This document shows positions 17,905 to 26,481 of a DNA stretch of 64,000 bases, one piece after another. Location of the stretch: positions 38,528-102,527 of the forward strand of contig NZ_VUMZ01000009.1 of assembly GCF_009695915.1 (NCBI RefSeq). The letters are read 5' to 3'. The translations under genes were made by a program, and so were the position numbers. The notes beneath the pieces were generated by a model, which was not told the DNA's origin, searched no databases, and saw nothing but the letters and a program-made list of their open reading frames with translations. The DNA is from Hornefia butyriciproducens (GTDB lineage Bacteria; Bacillota; Clostridia; Peptostreptococcales; Anaerovoracaceae). The first letter of the stretch is position 1; each line of letters starts with the position of its first letter.

Positions 17905-18666
17905 ATGATGCAGAAGTCGAAGTCCTCCCGAAATCCGCGGAAGGCAAAGAAGCCGAAAGGCTCACCGACACTGAAGGAACCGCAATGTTCACAGGCACCG
18001 AAGAAGTCGACGGCTCGTCAGGATTCACGAGATACGCGGACAGACAGGGTGGTCAGAAAGGTGACGATGAAGCCGGGAACAATGCTGAATCCGGTACCGG
18101 TTGTGCTGGTTTCCTGTGCTGCCGACGGAAAACAGAATCTGATTACCATTGCCTGGACCGGCATCGTCAATTCCGAGCCGCCCACGACCTACATTTCGGT
18201 GCGGAAATCCCGTTATTCACATGAGTTAATCCGCCGAAGCGGCGAATTCGTTATTAATCTGGCGACGGAGTCGATTGCGGAAAAGGTGGATTTCTGCGGC
18301 GTACGCTCCGGGAGGGATGTGGATAAATTTGCGGAGTGCGGTTTCACGCCGGTTCCGTCGGATCAGGTTTCCGCGCCGCTTGTGGCGGAATCGCCGGTGA
18401 ATCTGGAGTGCGTGGTGCGTGATGTGATTGAGTATCCCAGCCATGATATGTTCGTCGCAGAGATTGTCTGCGTTCACGGGAACAAAAACCTGTTCGGCGA
18501 GACCGGGCGGTTTTGTCTGGAAGAGGCCGGTCTCATTGCTTACAGCCACGGGGAATATTTCGGGCTGAAGCCCCGGCCGCTCGGAAGGTTCGGATATTCG
18601 GTAATGAAACCGAAAACCTGCCGCCGTATCCGGCGGGAGCAGAGGAACTCGCGAAAGCGCAGATAA
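17905..18666 (+). CDS. Flavin reductase-like domain protein with basic N-terminal extension
   Basis: The 253-residue protein has a flavin reductase-like (split-barrel FMN-binding) domain from about residue 55 onward. Family features are PGTMLNPVPVVLVSC, NLITIAWTG, PPTTYISVRKSRYSHELI and GEFVINLATE. The first 50 residues are rich in Lys, Ser and Pro, look disordered and are not part of the domain. The C-terminus is also basic. GGAGG at 17894-17898 supports the ATG at 17905. Members bind FMN and act as reductases or in flavoredoxin-type electron transfer in anaerobes; the partner is not known here. It is followed by a bidirectional terminator. Confidence 0.82.
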   Translation: MMQKSKSSRNPRKAKKPKGSPTLKEPQCSQAPKKSTARQDSRDTRTDRVVRKVTMKPGTMLNPVPVVLVSCAADGKQNLITIAWTGIVNSEPPTTYISVRKSRYSHELIRRSGEFVINLATESIAEKVDFCGVRSGRDVDKFAECGFTPVPSDQVSAPLVAESPVNLECVVRDVIEYPSHDMFVAEIVCVHGNKNLFGETGRFCLEEAGLIAYSHGEYFGLKPRPLGRFGYSVMKPKTCRRIRREQRNSRKRR

Positions 18667-18772
18667 TTCCCGGGCACGGCCAGAGCTGCATATCAGCAGG
18701 CTCAGTCGCAGCGGGAGCCCGGACTGACGGCAGGCGTATGCCGTACAGTCGAAACGGAATGAAAAAGAATCG

Positions 18773-18805
18773 AAAAGATGCGGACAAAACGTTCCGCATC
18801 TTTTT
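18773..18805. terminator. Bidirectional rho-independent terminator
   Basis: A 12-bp perfect stem AAAAGATGCGGA / TCCGCATCTTTT with an 8-base loop is flanked by A's on the left and T's on the right. It lies between the flavin reductase gene (plus) and azlD (minus) and can stop both transcripts. Confidence 0.9.
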
Positions 18806-18815
18806 CGTACCGGAA

Positions 18816-19124
18816 TTAAATCACGATCAGCTCCAGAATGAATACAGTCAGACAGCTCATCCCTGCAACCAGAAACAGGCTTGCGCCGAACCAGGCGGCG
18901 AGAATGCCGACGATCATGGCTGCTGCACCGGAAAGAGGTGACTGGGTTGCGGTAAGGATAGCCGGGAATGTCATGACTGCCAGGGTCACATAAGGCACAT
19001 AATACAGGAATGATTGAAAAAACTGATTTTCTATGGGGCGGCGGATCAGCGTGACCGGAAGAACCCGGCAGGCTGCCGTTGCCAGAGCCATGACGGCGAT
19101 ATAAATGTAAATATTATGCTGCAT
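18816..19124 (-). CDS. azlD: AzlD, small subunit of branched-chain amino acid exporter
   Basis: The 102-residue protein has four hydrophobic segments and the AzlD features MALATAACRVLPVTLI, FLYYVPYVTLAVMTFPAIL and AAWFGASLFLVAGMS. AzlD pairs with AzlC to export branched-chain amino acids or analogues. The start overlaps the azlC end by 11 bases, as usual for this pair. A bidirectional terminator lies directly beyond its stop. Confidence 0.92.
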   Translation of the reverse strand: MQHNIYIYIAVMALATAACRVLPVTLIRRPIENQFFQSFLYYVPYVTLAVMTFPAILTATQSPLSGAAAMIVGILAAWFGASLFLVAGMSCLTVFILELIVI

Positions 19125-19857
19125 TTCCGGGGTCCTCCTTATTTACGGCCGCAGTTTTTTTTTTCACCGGGAAGGCGATGGCTGCGATAGCAGAGATCAC
19201 CACGGTCAGAATGATTGTTCTGTTTCCCGCGGACAGCTCTTTCACCATCGGAAGCTGCGATGCGGCGTAACTGCTCGCGAAGCTGACGGCAACAAAAGCG
19301 CAGACGATTTTGTCTCTGCGTGCGGGCGGGATGATAACCGACAGGAACATTCCGTAGAGCGCGACACTCAGAGCACTGACAAGCCGCATAGGGAGAAGAT
19401 TGCCCATGACGATTCCGAGTGCGGTTCCCACCGACCACATAGGCGCTGCGACCGTCCACGCCCCCAGCATATAGAAGGGATTGACACTGCCCGGACGGGC
19501 GATGGTGATGCCGAAGATCTCATCGGTAATGCACAGCCCGGTAATCAGCCGCTTCATCGGCGAGGTGTTTTCCGGGAGTCGCTGGTTCAGCGCGAATCCC
19601 ATCAGAAGATAGCGCAGGTTGGTAATCAGAGTCATGACTGCCAGCTGAAACAGGGTGGCGTTTGCCGCGTACAAAGTAAAACCTATGTATTGTCCTGCGG
19701 AGGCGTAGGTCGTATAGCTTGCCAGAAAGCCCTGGAATGCGTTGAAACCGCAGTCTCTGGCGGTGATGCCGAGAGAAAAAGAAACGGCGAAGTATCCCAG
19801 CGCGATGGGGATGCCGTGACGCATGCCCTGCAGGAAAACAGCCCGGTTGGATTCCAT
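19114..19857 (-). CDS. azlC: AzlC, large subunit of branched-chain amino acid exporter
   Basis: The 247-residue membrane protein starts with GMRHGIPIALGYFAVSFSLGI and contains SYTTYASAGQYIGF, TNLRYLLMGFAL and DEIFGITI, all AzlC family features. It is translated ahead of azlD and coupled to it. The gene is divergent from a LysR-type regulator, with 210 bases between the start codons that hold overlapping promoters and a dyad. Export of leucine, isoleucine or valine under LysR control is the likely role. Confidence 0.93.
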   Translation of the reverse strand: MESNRAVFLQGMRHGIPIALGYFAVSFSLGITARDCGFNAFQGFLASYTTYASAGQYIGFTLYAANATLFQLAVMTLITNLRYLLMGFALNQRLPENTSPMKRLITGLCITDEIFGITIARPGSVNPFYMLGAWTVAAPMWSVGTALGIVMGNLLPMRLVSALSVALYGMFLSVIIPPARRDKIVCAFVAVSFASSYAASQLPMVKELSAGNRTIILTVVISAIAAIAFPVKKKTAAVNKEDPGNAA

Positions 19858-19891
19858 TCAGATCAACTCCTTAACAGTAATTCTGCCTACA

Positions 19892-19920
19892 ACTATAACA
19901 CCGGCATTGACATAAGTAAA
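19892..19920 (-). promoter_or_regulatory. Probable azlCD promoter
   Basis: On the minus strand TTTACT (19920-19915), 17 bases and TATAGT (19897-19892) make a moderate promoter. Its -35 region overlaps the -35 region of the plus-strand promoter (19907-19935), so use of the two promoters is probably mutually exclusive. Confidence 0.5.
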
Positions 19921-19958
19921 ATTCATTTATATTATATTTACATAAGTAAAACTTATGT
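19907..19958 (+). promoter_or_regulatory. Promoter of the LysR gene with dyad operator
   Basis: TTGACA (19907-19912), 17 bases, TATTAT (19930-19935) form a good promoter. A perfect dyad ACATAAGT-AAA-ACTTATGT lies at 19940-19958, over the predicted start. The half-site CATAAGTAAAA recurs exactly 30 bases upstream (19911). The dyad fits the T-N11-A pattern of LysR sites, so autoregulation and activation of azlCD are plausible. Confidence 0.65.
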
Positions 19959-20067
19959 TATTGTGATTATATGTACTCATGAGCACTGTGAGTGCGGTAT
20001 GATACACTAAGAAGTGCTGCGGGTGCGGTACTTGTGGAGAGATGCCCGGGAGTGAGGAGGCAAGACG

Positions 20068-20958
20068 ATGAATGCACTGTCGAAAAGCCGGATTTTCTGC
20101 CGCGTGATGGAGAAGGGCAGTTTTACCGGAGTTGCGGAGGAGATCGGCTACTCTCAGAGTGCGGTCAGCCAGATAATAAGAGGCCTTGAGAAGGAACTGG
20201 GGACACAGCTGATTGAGCGGCGCAGGGAAGGGATTCGTCTGACGCCGGATGGCGTTCAGTATTTTCCGTATCTGCAGGCGATCTGCGGGGCGGAGGATGC
20301 GCTGGAGCGAAAGCGGAGAGAAATGCAGGGACTGGAAAACAGCATGATACGCATTCTTACATTTACGAGTGTCAGCCGCAACATACTTCCGCCGATGATG
20401 AAAAAATTCAGACAGGAATATCCCGGAGTTGATTTTCAGCTTAAGCAGGGAGATTATACCTCCATACGCAGAGATATTGTGAACGGCGAGGCGGATTTCG
20501 GATTTATGAGCACCGGAGACGCCAGTTATACAGACGTCAGAACTCATGTGCTCTATGAAGACGGAATGGTTGCGGTGCTGCCTGCAGGGCATCCGCTGAC
20601 CGCCCGGAAGAGCGTGTCTTTGACGGAGCTGGCAAAGGAGCCCTTTATACTGCTGAATGAAGGCGAGGATTATAATACGGTGGAAACAGGATTTGCCCGG
20701 TACGGCCTTAAACCTCGCATCGAGTACGATGTGTATGATGATTATACGATTCTGGCGATGATCCGGCAGGGCTTCGGAGTGTCTATCCTGTTTCGGAAGG
20801 TCATCCAGGGATTTGAGAAAAATGTAGAGATCCGGGAGATCGATGAGCCGTTGAGCCGCACGGTTGCGCTGGTATGGCGGGACTGGAATACCATGCCGCT
20901 GGCGTCGCGGCGCTTTGCGGATTTCATTATTCGTCACATCCAAGATTATAACGGTTAA
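20068..20958 (+). CDS. LysR-family transcriptional regulator
   Basis: The 296-residue protein begins with a LysR winged helix (VMEKGSFTGVAEEIGYSQSAVSQIIRGLE split over residues 12-40). It is followed by a periplasmic-binding-protein-like effector domain from about 90 (LTFTSVSRNILPPMMKKF). GAGGAGG lies before ATG 20068. It is divergent from azlCD, its likely target. The inducer would be expected to be a branched-chain amino acid or related compound, by analogy with other LysR-azlCD pairs, but is not shown by the sequence. Confidence 0.88.
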   Translation: MNALSKSRIFCRVMEKGSFTGVAEEIGYSQSAVSQIIRGLEKELGTQLIERRREGIRLTPDGVQYFPYLQAICGAEDALERKRREMQGLENSMIRILTFTSVSRNILPPMMKKFRQEYPGVDFQLKQGDYTSIRRDIVNGEADFGFMSTGDASYTDVRTHVLYEDGMVAVLPAGHPLTARKSVSLTELAKEPFILLNEGEDYNTVETGFARYGLKPRIEYDVYDDYTILAMIRQGFGVSILFRKVIQGFEKNVEIREIDEPLSRTVALVWRDWNTMPLASRRFADFIIRHIQDYNG

Positions 20959-20962
20959 CCGG

Positions 20963-20988
20963 CGTCCGCGGCTCCGGCGCCGCGGACG
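20963..20988. terminator. GC-rich hairpin between convergent genes
   Basis: CGTCCGCGGC (20963-20972) pairs perfectly with GCCGCGGACG (20979-20988) around a 6-base loop. It sits between the LysR stop and the patatin stop and may end both transcripts, though no T-tract follows. Confidence 0.55.
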
Positions 20989-21004
20989 GTCTGTAGGCCG
21001 CAGA

Positions 21005-22159
21005 TCATGCAAGCCCCGCCTGAATCAGGAACTTTGCACCGGCCAGTTCCCTGTGCAGGAGACGGGCGATATGGCGGTGCCGGAGCAGGCTGTCGCCCTG
21101 ATGGTTTTTCAGATAATCGGCGATGGTCAGGGTCAGGGTCTTGCGGTTGGCGGCATCAGCGACATCCCGAAGAATGTCCTTAGCTCCGGCGGGATCAAGG
21201 TTTCGCAGGGTATTCAGAGACAAAATATGATCTGTCCGGACTGCGATATCCACATCGGCCCGCGCTGCGGCGACAGCGTCCGCCAGGCGATCCAGAAAAT
21301 GCTCCCTGCCGTACAGCACCAGAGGATCCAGTTCGAAAATCTGGGCGCAGGCGTCCGCATTACGGAGCGTTTTTTTGTCGAAGGAGCCTTTGATAAATGT
21401 GAAGAATTCTCCGTCGTACACGCCGAATTCCTTCATGGCGTGCTGATATCCCAGACGTACCGTTCGCCTGGAGTTTTCAGGGTCGAAGACCAGAAAATCC
21501 CCAAGATCCCATTTGCTCCGGATCAGGCGGACGCCGGGTACACCTTCCGCCTGTTTCGGAAAATACCGTCCGGGGGCGTTCATGTAGACGGCGACGCATG
21601 AGGCAGCGCCGTGCTCCTGTGCCATGGGAACCGGTAGATTATTGGTGTATCCGCCGTCGATGTATTTGTGCCCGTCGATCTCATGGTACTGAACGGCAGG
21701 GAAGGCGGAAGCGGATGCTATGATGTAGTCTGCCAGCCGGCCCCTCGGAATGTCGCCGATCCAGAAGGGGCAGCCTTTCATGGAAGGAATTTCAGTCGTC
21801 AGAAGTCCCATCTCTATAGACGAACGGCGCACTGCCTCTTCGTCCAGAAATTCCCGGAGAAGTTTCCGGAGTCCGGAGATTCCCGCACCGCCCTGCTTTA
21901 CAAATTCCTTTGCGAAGTCCTTTGTCGTAGCATGCGGGTCCACATCGAAGATCATGTCTGTTCCCAGACTTTTCCACAGCCCGTACATGCTGTCCGCATC
22001 TCCCTGGGCGATCATCGCCGCGTTCAGCGCGCCGACGGAAACGCCGACTACCATATCAAAATGCATATCCAGCTCCGTCAGAGCCTGCCATACTCCGGCC
22101 TCGTATGCGCCCCGGGAACCGCCTCCGCCGAGAACAAGCGCTGTTTTATCCTTTTTCAT
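21005..22159 (-). CDS. Patatin-like phospholipase
   Basis: The 384-residue protein has a patatin hydrolase domain. The oxyanion loop GGGGSRGAYEAGV is at about residue 11, the nucleophile elbow GVSVG is near 40, and the catalytic Asp is in DGGYTNNLP near 170. The Ser-Asp dyad is complete, so it is a likely acyl hydrolase on membrane lipids. The C-terminal half (from about 230) is helical and not part of the core. ATG 22159 is preceded by GAGGAG; an in-frame upstream start has none. It is divergent from the sirtuin gene with only 66 bases between start codons. Confidence 0.9.
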   Translation of the reverse strand: MKKDKTALVLGGGGSRGAYEAGVWQALTELDMHFDMVVGVSVGALNAAMIAQGDADSMYGLWKSLGTDMIFDVDPHATTKDFAKEFVKQGGAGISGLRKLLREFLDEEAVRRSSIEMGLLTTEIPSMKGCPFWIGDIPRGRLADYIIASASAFPAVQYHEIDGHKYIDGGYTNNLPVPMAQEHGAASCVAVYMNAPGRYFPKQAEGVPGVRLIRSKWDLGDFLVFDPENSRRTVRLGYQHAMKEFGVYDGEFFTFIKGSFDKKTLRNADACAQIFELDPLVLYGREHFLDRLADAVAAARADVDIAVRTDHILSLNTLRNLDPAGAKDILRDVADAANRKTLTLTIADYLKNHQGDSLLRHRHIARLLHRELAGAKFLIQAGLA

Positions 22160-22188
22160 TGATGTTTCTCCTCTATCCGTGATATACT
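22159..22188 (+). promoter_or_regulatory. Possible sirtuin-surE promoter
   Basis: TTGATG (22159-22164), 18 bases, TATACT (22183-22188). It begins on the patatin start codon, so expression of the two divergent units may interfere. The call rests on hexamer similarity only. Confidence 0.4.
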
Positions 22189-22225
22189 GATAATGCAAGT
22201 ATACCCGATGAAGGGAGGACAGACA

Positions 22226-22948
22226 ATGGATGAAAGACTAAAAAAGATTATTGACGCGAGCAGCAATATCGTTTTTTTCGGCGGCGCGGGAGTTTCCACG
22301 GAAAGCGGAATCCCGGATTTTCGTTCGGAAACCGGACTTTATCACGCACAGAAGGTCTATGGCCATTCGCCGGAGACGATGCTGTCGCATACATTTTACC
22401 GGCAGAATCCGGAACTTTTTTTCAGGTACTATAAGGAAAACCTGATCCACACGTCGGCAGAGCCCAACGACGCTCACAAGGCTCTGGCCAAGCTGGAGGC
22501 GGACGGTAAGGTGAAAGCCGTCGTGACGCAGAATATCGACGGACTGCATCAGAAGGCGGGGAGTCGGAACGTCTATGAACTTCACGGCAGTGTACAGCGC
22601 AATTACTGTGAAAAATGCGGTAAACCATATTCGCTGGATTACATTCTGGATGAGAGCAACTGCACCGGCGGAGTTCCGAAGTGCAGCTGCGGCGGCACGG
22701 TCAAGCCGGATGTGGTTCTGTACGAGGAGGCGCTGAACGAGGATGTGATTAACGGCGCAGTTAACGCGATCGCAGCGGCGGATACGCTGATTATCGGCGG
22801 AACCTCTCTGGTGGTCTACCCGGCGGCGGGGCTGATCCACTATTTCCGCGGCAGTACCCTGGTTCTGATTAACAAAGACAGTACGCCGTATGATGACAAA
22901 GCGGATCTCGTCATTCATGACGCGATCGGAAAGGTGATGAAGCTGTGA
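22226..22948 (+). CDS. cobB: Sirtuin, NAD-dependent protein deacylase
   Basis: The 240-residue Sir2-family enzyme removes acyl groups from lysines with NAD+ consumption. It has GAGVSTESGIPDFRS, QNIDGLHQ, the catalytic H120 in YELHGS, a four-cysteine zinc site (CEKCG and CSCGG about 37 residues apart) and GTSLVVYPAA. The ATG at 22226 has AGGGAGG at 22212-22218. Its stop overlaps the GTG of surE by 4 bases. The residues that mark desuccinylases (Ala-Tyr-Arg near the acyl pocket) are not evident, so deacetylase is the safer call. Confidence 0.92.
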   Translation: MDERLKKIIDASSNIVFFGGAGVSTESGIPDFRSETGLYHAQKVYGHSPETMLSHTFYRQNPELFFRYYKENLIHTSAEPNDAHKALAKLEADGKVKAVVTQNIDGLHQKAGSRNVYELHGSVQRNYCEKCGKPYSLDYILDESNCTGGVPKCSCGGTVKPDVVLYEEALNEDVINGAVNAIAAADTLIIGGTSLVVYPAAGLIHYFRGSTLVLINKDSTPYDDKADLVIHDAIGKVMKL

Positions 22949-23742
22949 ATATCCTTGTGGTAAACGACGACGGAATCCGGTCTCCGGGGATTGCGCATCT
23001 GGTGAGGGCGCTGTCGGAACGGGCGGACGTATATGTCGCTGCACCTGAGGGGCAGAGGAGCGGAGCCAGCCAGGCCATCACCATAAGTGAAGAGATATTT
23101 GTCCGACCCGTTGAGTTCCCCTGCGCAGAGGCCGCATATGAGGTCGCCGGAACTCCGGCGGACTGTACCAAAATCGGACTTCAGTTTTTTGGCGAACAGG
23201 GGATCGCGATGGACATGGTCTACTCCGGAATCAACTTCGGCAGTAATCTCGGCATGGATACTCTTTACTCCGGTACTGTGGGAGCGGCGATGGAGGGTGC
23301 ACTGACGGGGGTGCATTCCGTGGCCGTGTCGGTGGACAGTCACGAGGCAAGGCATTTTGACGCAGCCTGCGATCTGGCGCTGGATGTGATGTCCTTTGTG
23401 CGTACAAAGACAAGCCCGGCTACGGTTCTGAACATCAATGTTCCGGATCAGCCCAGGGAAAAGATAAAAGGAGTGCGCTTTACCCGGCTGGGCGGAAGAT
23501 ATTACCGCGACATCTTTGTACCGACTGAAGGCGGAGGATATAAAATGGAGGGAACTCCGGACGCTGTGGCAGATGACAGAAAACTGCTGGATGTGACTGC
23601 ATTGGCCGAGGGTTATGCATCTATTACCCCTCTTGCAGTGGACAATACTCGGCTGGATATGATGACGCCTCTCGCAGAGGCGGGCTTCGGGATCCGGCGC
23701 AGAGCAGAGATGTCTTCCGGACGGACTTTGAAAAGTTCTTAG
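22945..23742 (+). CDS. surE: SurE, 5'/3'-nucleotidase
   Basis: SurE is a metal-dependent nucleoside monophosphate phosphatase, in other bacteria a survival protein that also acts on polyphosphate. The 265 residues show NDDGIRSPG at the N-terminus (metal ligands Asp8 and Asp9), APEGQRSGASQAIT and VYSGINFGSNLG, all diagnostic. It starts with GTG at 22945, overlapping the sirtuin stop (GTGA). The first codons read MNILVVNDDG, as in the family. Length is normal. The overlap with the sirtuin suggests one transcript. Confidence 0.93.
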   Translation: MNILVVNDDGIRSPGIAHLVRALSERADVYVAAPEGQRSGASQAITISEEIFVRPVEFPCAEAAYEVAGTPADCTKIGLQFFGEQGIAMDMVYSGINFGSNLGMDTLYSGTVGAAMEGALTGVHSVAVSVDSHEARHFDAACDLALDVMSFVRTKTSPATVLNINVPDQPREKIKGVRFTRLGGRYYRDIFVPTEGGGYKMEGTPDAVADDRKLLDVTALAEGYASITPLAVDNTRLDMMTPLAEAGFGIRRRAEMSSGRTLKSS

Positions 23743-23864
23743 GAGGTGTCAGCCGGATCCGCCGCAGAATAACCTGCAGGATCCGCGGAAAAGCCGGCGC
23801 AAGGAGTGGAAAAAACGCGGAGAGAGCCGCTGCAGAAACGGGGGCAGACATCGAGAGAATATGG

Positions 23865-23893
23865 TTGCTTTTTGTTCAGCACTGTTGTAGAAT
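23865..23893 (+). promoter_or_regulatory. Promoter of the thiolase gene
   Basis: TTGCTT (23865-23870), 17 bases, TAGAAT (23888-23893) predict a start near 23900 and a leader of about 70 bases with a strong AAGGAGG. The spacer before it (23743-23864) has a GGATCC-centred imperfect hairpin near 23757-23790 and no gene. Confidence 0.6.
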
Positions 23894-23969
23894 GAAAGTG
23901 ACAAAGATTTAACAAAATCCTGATTGAATTGCCAAATGGCTTTTTAAATAACAAGGAGGTACACTTAAT

Positions 23970-25157
23970 ATGAAAGATGTAGTAATCGTAGGCGCTGCGA
24001 GAACAGCGATCGGAACCTTTGGCGGAACTCTGAAGGACGTTCCCGCAAGAACTCTTGGTGCCGTTGTAATTAAAGAAGCAATTAAAAGAGCAGGCATCGA
24101 GGCGGATCAGGTGGAAGAAGTCATCATGGGCGACGTGCTTCAGGGCGGCCTCGGCCAGAACGTTGCGAGACAGATGTCGTTGGATGCGGGAGTTCCCAAG
24201 GAAGTACCTGCGATGACAATCAATAAGGTCTGCGGATCCGGACTGAGAGCAGTTGAACTGGCGGCTCAGATCATCAAGGCCGGCGATGCTGACATCATCG
24301 TTGCCGGCGGAGCGGAGAATATGTCCGCGACTGCTTATGCACTTCCGAAGGCAAGATGGGGAGCCAGAATGTTCGACGGAAAGATGGTCGACATGATGGT
24401 CAACGACGGTCTGTGGGATGCGTTCAACAACTATCACATGGGTATGACCGCCGAGAACGTTGCGGAGCAGTGGGGACTGACCAGAGAAGAGCTGGACGAG
24501 TTCTCACTGAAATCCCAGCAGAAGGCAGAGGCCGCGATTAAGGGCGGCAAGTTCAAGGACGAGATCGTTCCGGTTGAGGTTCCGCAGAGAAAGGGCGATC
24601 CGATCGTCTTCGACACTGACGAGCATCCCAAGTTCGGTTCCACAATTGAGAAGATGGCCAAACTGAAGCCGGCGTTTAAGAAGGACGGCGGAATCGTTAC
24701 AGCGGCCAACGCTTCCGGAATCAACGATTCCGGCGCTGCAGTCGTCGTTATGTCCGCGGACAAAGCCAAGGAGCTGGGCCTGAAGCCGCTGGTCAAGATC
24801 GTAAGCTATGCTTCCGCAGGCGTCGATCCGAAGATCATGGGTGTCGGACCGGTTCCGGCTTCCAAGAAGGCTCTGGAGAAGGCAGGCCTGTCCATCGCGG
24901 ATATGGATCTGTACGAGGCAAACGAAGCGTTTGCGGCGCAGTCTGTAGCGGTTGGCAAGGAACTGGGATTCGATCCTGAGAAACTGAATGTAAACGGCGG
25001 CGCAATCGCGCTCGGCCACCCGATCGGAGCTTCCGGCTGCAGAATTCTGATCACTCTGATCTATGAGATGCTGAGAAGAGACGATGCGAACAAAGGACTG
25101 GCGACGCTCTGCATCGGCGGCGGCATGGGAACCGCAGTCGTTGTCGAGAAGTGCTGA
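23970..25157 (+). CDS. thlA: Acetyl-CoA C-acetyltransferase (thiolase)
   Basis: This enzyme condenses two acetyl-CoA to acetoacetyl-CoA, the entry to clostridial butyrate formation, or runs in reverse. The 395-residue protein carries C88 in [11 protein letters not shown]350 in [10 protein letters not shown] and C381 in LCIGGGMG, the full biosynthetic thiolase triad. AAGGAGG precedes ATG 23970. Codon use (many GAAC/AAG-type choices and few rare codons) and the strong ribosome site suggest high expression. It stands alone between its own promoter and a terminator. No other butyrate gene is in the window. Confidence 0.95.
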   Translation: MKDVVIVGAARTAIGTFGGTLKDVPARTLGAVVIKEAIKRAGIEADQVEEVIMGDVLQGGLGQNVARQMSLDAGVPKEVPAMTINKVCGSGLRAVELAAQIIKAGDADIIVAGGAENMSATAYALPKARWGARMFDGKMVDMMVNDGLWDAFNNYHMGMTAENVAEQWGLTREELDEFSLKSQQKAEAAIKGGKFKDEIVPVEVPQRKGDPIVFDTDEHPKFGSTIEKMAKLKPAFKKDGGIVTAANASGINDSGAAVVVMSADKAKELGLKPLVKIVSYASAGVDPKIMGVGPVPASKKALEKAGLSIADMDLYEANEAFAAQSVAVGKELGFDPEKLNVNGGAIALGHPIGASGCRILITLIYEMLRRDDANKGLATLCIGGGMGTAVVVEKC

Positions 25158-25261
25158 CCCGGATCATACTGATCGCGCGGCGGCGTCCGCACAGTTGTAT
25201 CCGTAAACCTTTGTTGTCACAAAGAACTTAAAATCCCTGCCCGCGCTGCCGGGCGGGACAC

Positions 25262-25286
25262 AGCCCTGCTGACGCGGGGCTTTTTT
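25262..25286 (+). terminator. Rho-independent terminator after thiolase
   Basis: AGCCC (25262-25266) pairs with GGGCT (25277-25281), followed by a run of T's. A larger GC-rich outer pairing (CCCGCG near 25250 with CGCGGG) may extend it. Confidence 0.7.
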
Positions 25287-25299
25287 ATGCGGCCGTTCA

Positions 25300-25328
25300 T
25301 CGACATTCACCGTAAACTGTGGTAAAAT
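25300..25328 (+). promoter_or_regulatory. Extended -10 promoter of the polysaccharide deacetylase gene
   Basis: TCGACA (25300-25305), 17 bases, TAAAAT (25323-25328), with TGG directly before the -10. This gives a leader of about 25 bases to the ATG at 25360. Confidence 0.6.
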
Positions 25329-25359
25329 GAGGCAGGGAGCAAAAGGTGAGGAGAAGAAT

Positions 25360-26385
25360 ATGACTGGGAAAAAGCTGACGTTGATTATTGTGTTGCTGTT
25401 CGCTCTGACGATCGCGGTCGGAACGCTGGGGGGATATCGGTTCTGGCAGGACAGCCGGAGGGAGCCTGTGATTACCCTCGCGCCGGGAAACGCGGATGCC
25501 GGTGCTGTTCATCTGCGGTACGGCGACCGTTACAGAGAACCGGGATATACCGCCAGAGCAGGTGACGGAAGGGATATCACCGGCAGAGTGAAAACGCAGG
25601 TGCCGGATATGACGCACGTCGGAAAATATACTGTCCGTTACAGTGTGACAGACAGTGCAGGGCATGAGGTTTCGACTGTACGGCAGGTCACGGTTACGTG
25701 GCCCGCCCAGACGAAGGCCGGACGGAAACGGGGGCTTGCGGTGCTGATGTATCATGATGTATATGATCCGAAGCGTCCGCCGGCAGGCCTGAATGCGAAT
25801 ATGATTTCAACCACGACATTGGAGGGTGAACTGAAGTATCTCGTGGCGTCGGGGTACTACTTTCCCTCCTGGAACGAGGTTCGGGAATATCTGGATGGAA
25901 AAATCGACCTGCCGGCGAAGAGCGTGGTGCTGACCTTTGACGATGGAACGAAGGGCTTCATTCATCATGCGGCCCCTCTGCTGGAACGCTACAGCGTGCG
26001 GGCGACATCCTTTGTGATATGCTCCAAAAATGGCGAGGCTATGGCGAAGAAAAACTACCGCCATATCGATCTGGAATCTCATTCCTACAACATGCACCGG
26101 CCGGGTGGAAAAATCGGTCACGGAGGCGTTATGACCGCATTGAGCGATCAGGAACGGTTAGCAGATCTGAAGCGGTCTCAGGAGATCCTGGGCAGCCGGA
26201 ACGCATTCGCCTATCCCTTTGGAGACTATAACGACGGTTGCAGAAAGTCGGTGAAGAAGGCGGGCTTCAAGGTTGCATTTACGACTGCCTACGGAAAAAT
26301 CCATCCCGGCGATGATCCGTATCTGCTGAGCCGGGTCAGGGTGAACGGAAATATTTCTCTGGAGACATTCAGAAAAATGATATAA
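25360..26385 (+). CDS. Membrane-anchored polysaccharide deacetylase with Ig-like domain
   Basis: The 341-residue protein has an N-terminal membrane anchor (residues 5-26). Residues 35-115 look like an immunoglobulin-like cell-surface domain (DUF5011 type, with RYGDRYREPGYTA and VGKYTVRYSVTDSAG). A NodB-type deacetylase domain follows. TFDDG gives D194-D195 and HSYNMH gives H241 and H246, the metal-binding pair, with FAYPFGDYN downstream as the third motif. It probably deacetylates peptidoglycan or another surface glycan outside the cell. AGGTGAGGAGAAG precedes ATG 25360. Confidence 0.88.
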   Translation: MTGKKLTLIIVLLFALTIAVGTLGGYRFWQDSRREPVITLAPGNADAGAVHLRYGDRYREPGYTARAGDGRDITGRVKTQVPDMTHVGKYTVRYSVTDSAGHEVSTVRQVTVTWPAQTKAGRKRGLAVLMYHDVYDPKRPPAGLNANMISTTTLEGELKYLVASGYYFPSWNEVREYLDGKIDLPAKSVVLTFDDGTKGFIHHAAPLLERYSVRATSFVICSKNGEAMAKKNYRHIDLESHSYNMHRPGGKIGHGGVMTALSDQERLADLKRSQEILGSRNAFAYPFGDYNDGCRKSVKKAGFKVAFTTAYGKIHPGDDPYLLSRVRVNGNISLETFRKMI

Positions 26386-26481
26386 GGTGACTGTGATTTT
26401 AGCGATATGATAGCCAAAGGAATGAACTGCGATAAAATTGCAGGAGAACAAAGTACGGTATTCGATTAGGAGGCGAAAGTC

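Noticed and set aside
23894..23930. TTTAACAAA upstream of thiolase as a Rex (NADH sensor) box
   Set aside because: Only one half-site resembles TTAACAA; the other half is missing.
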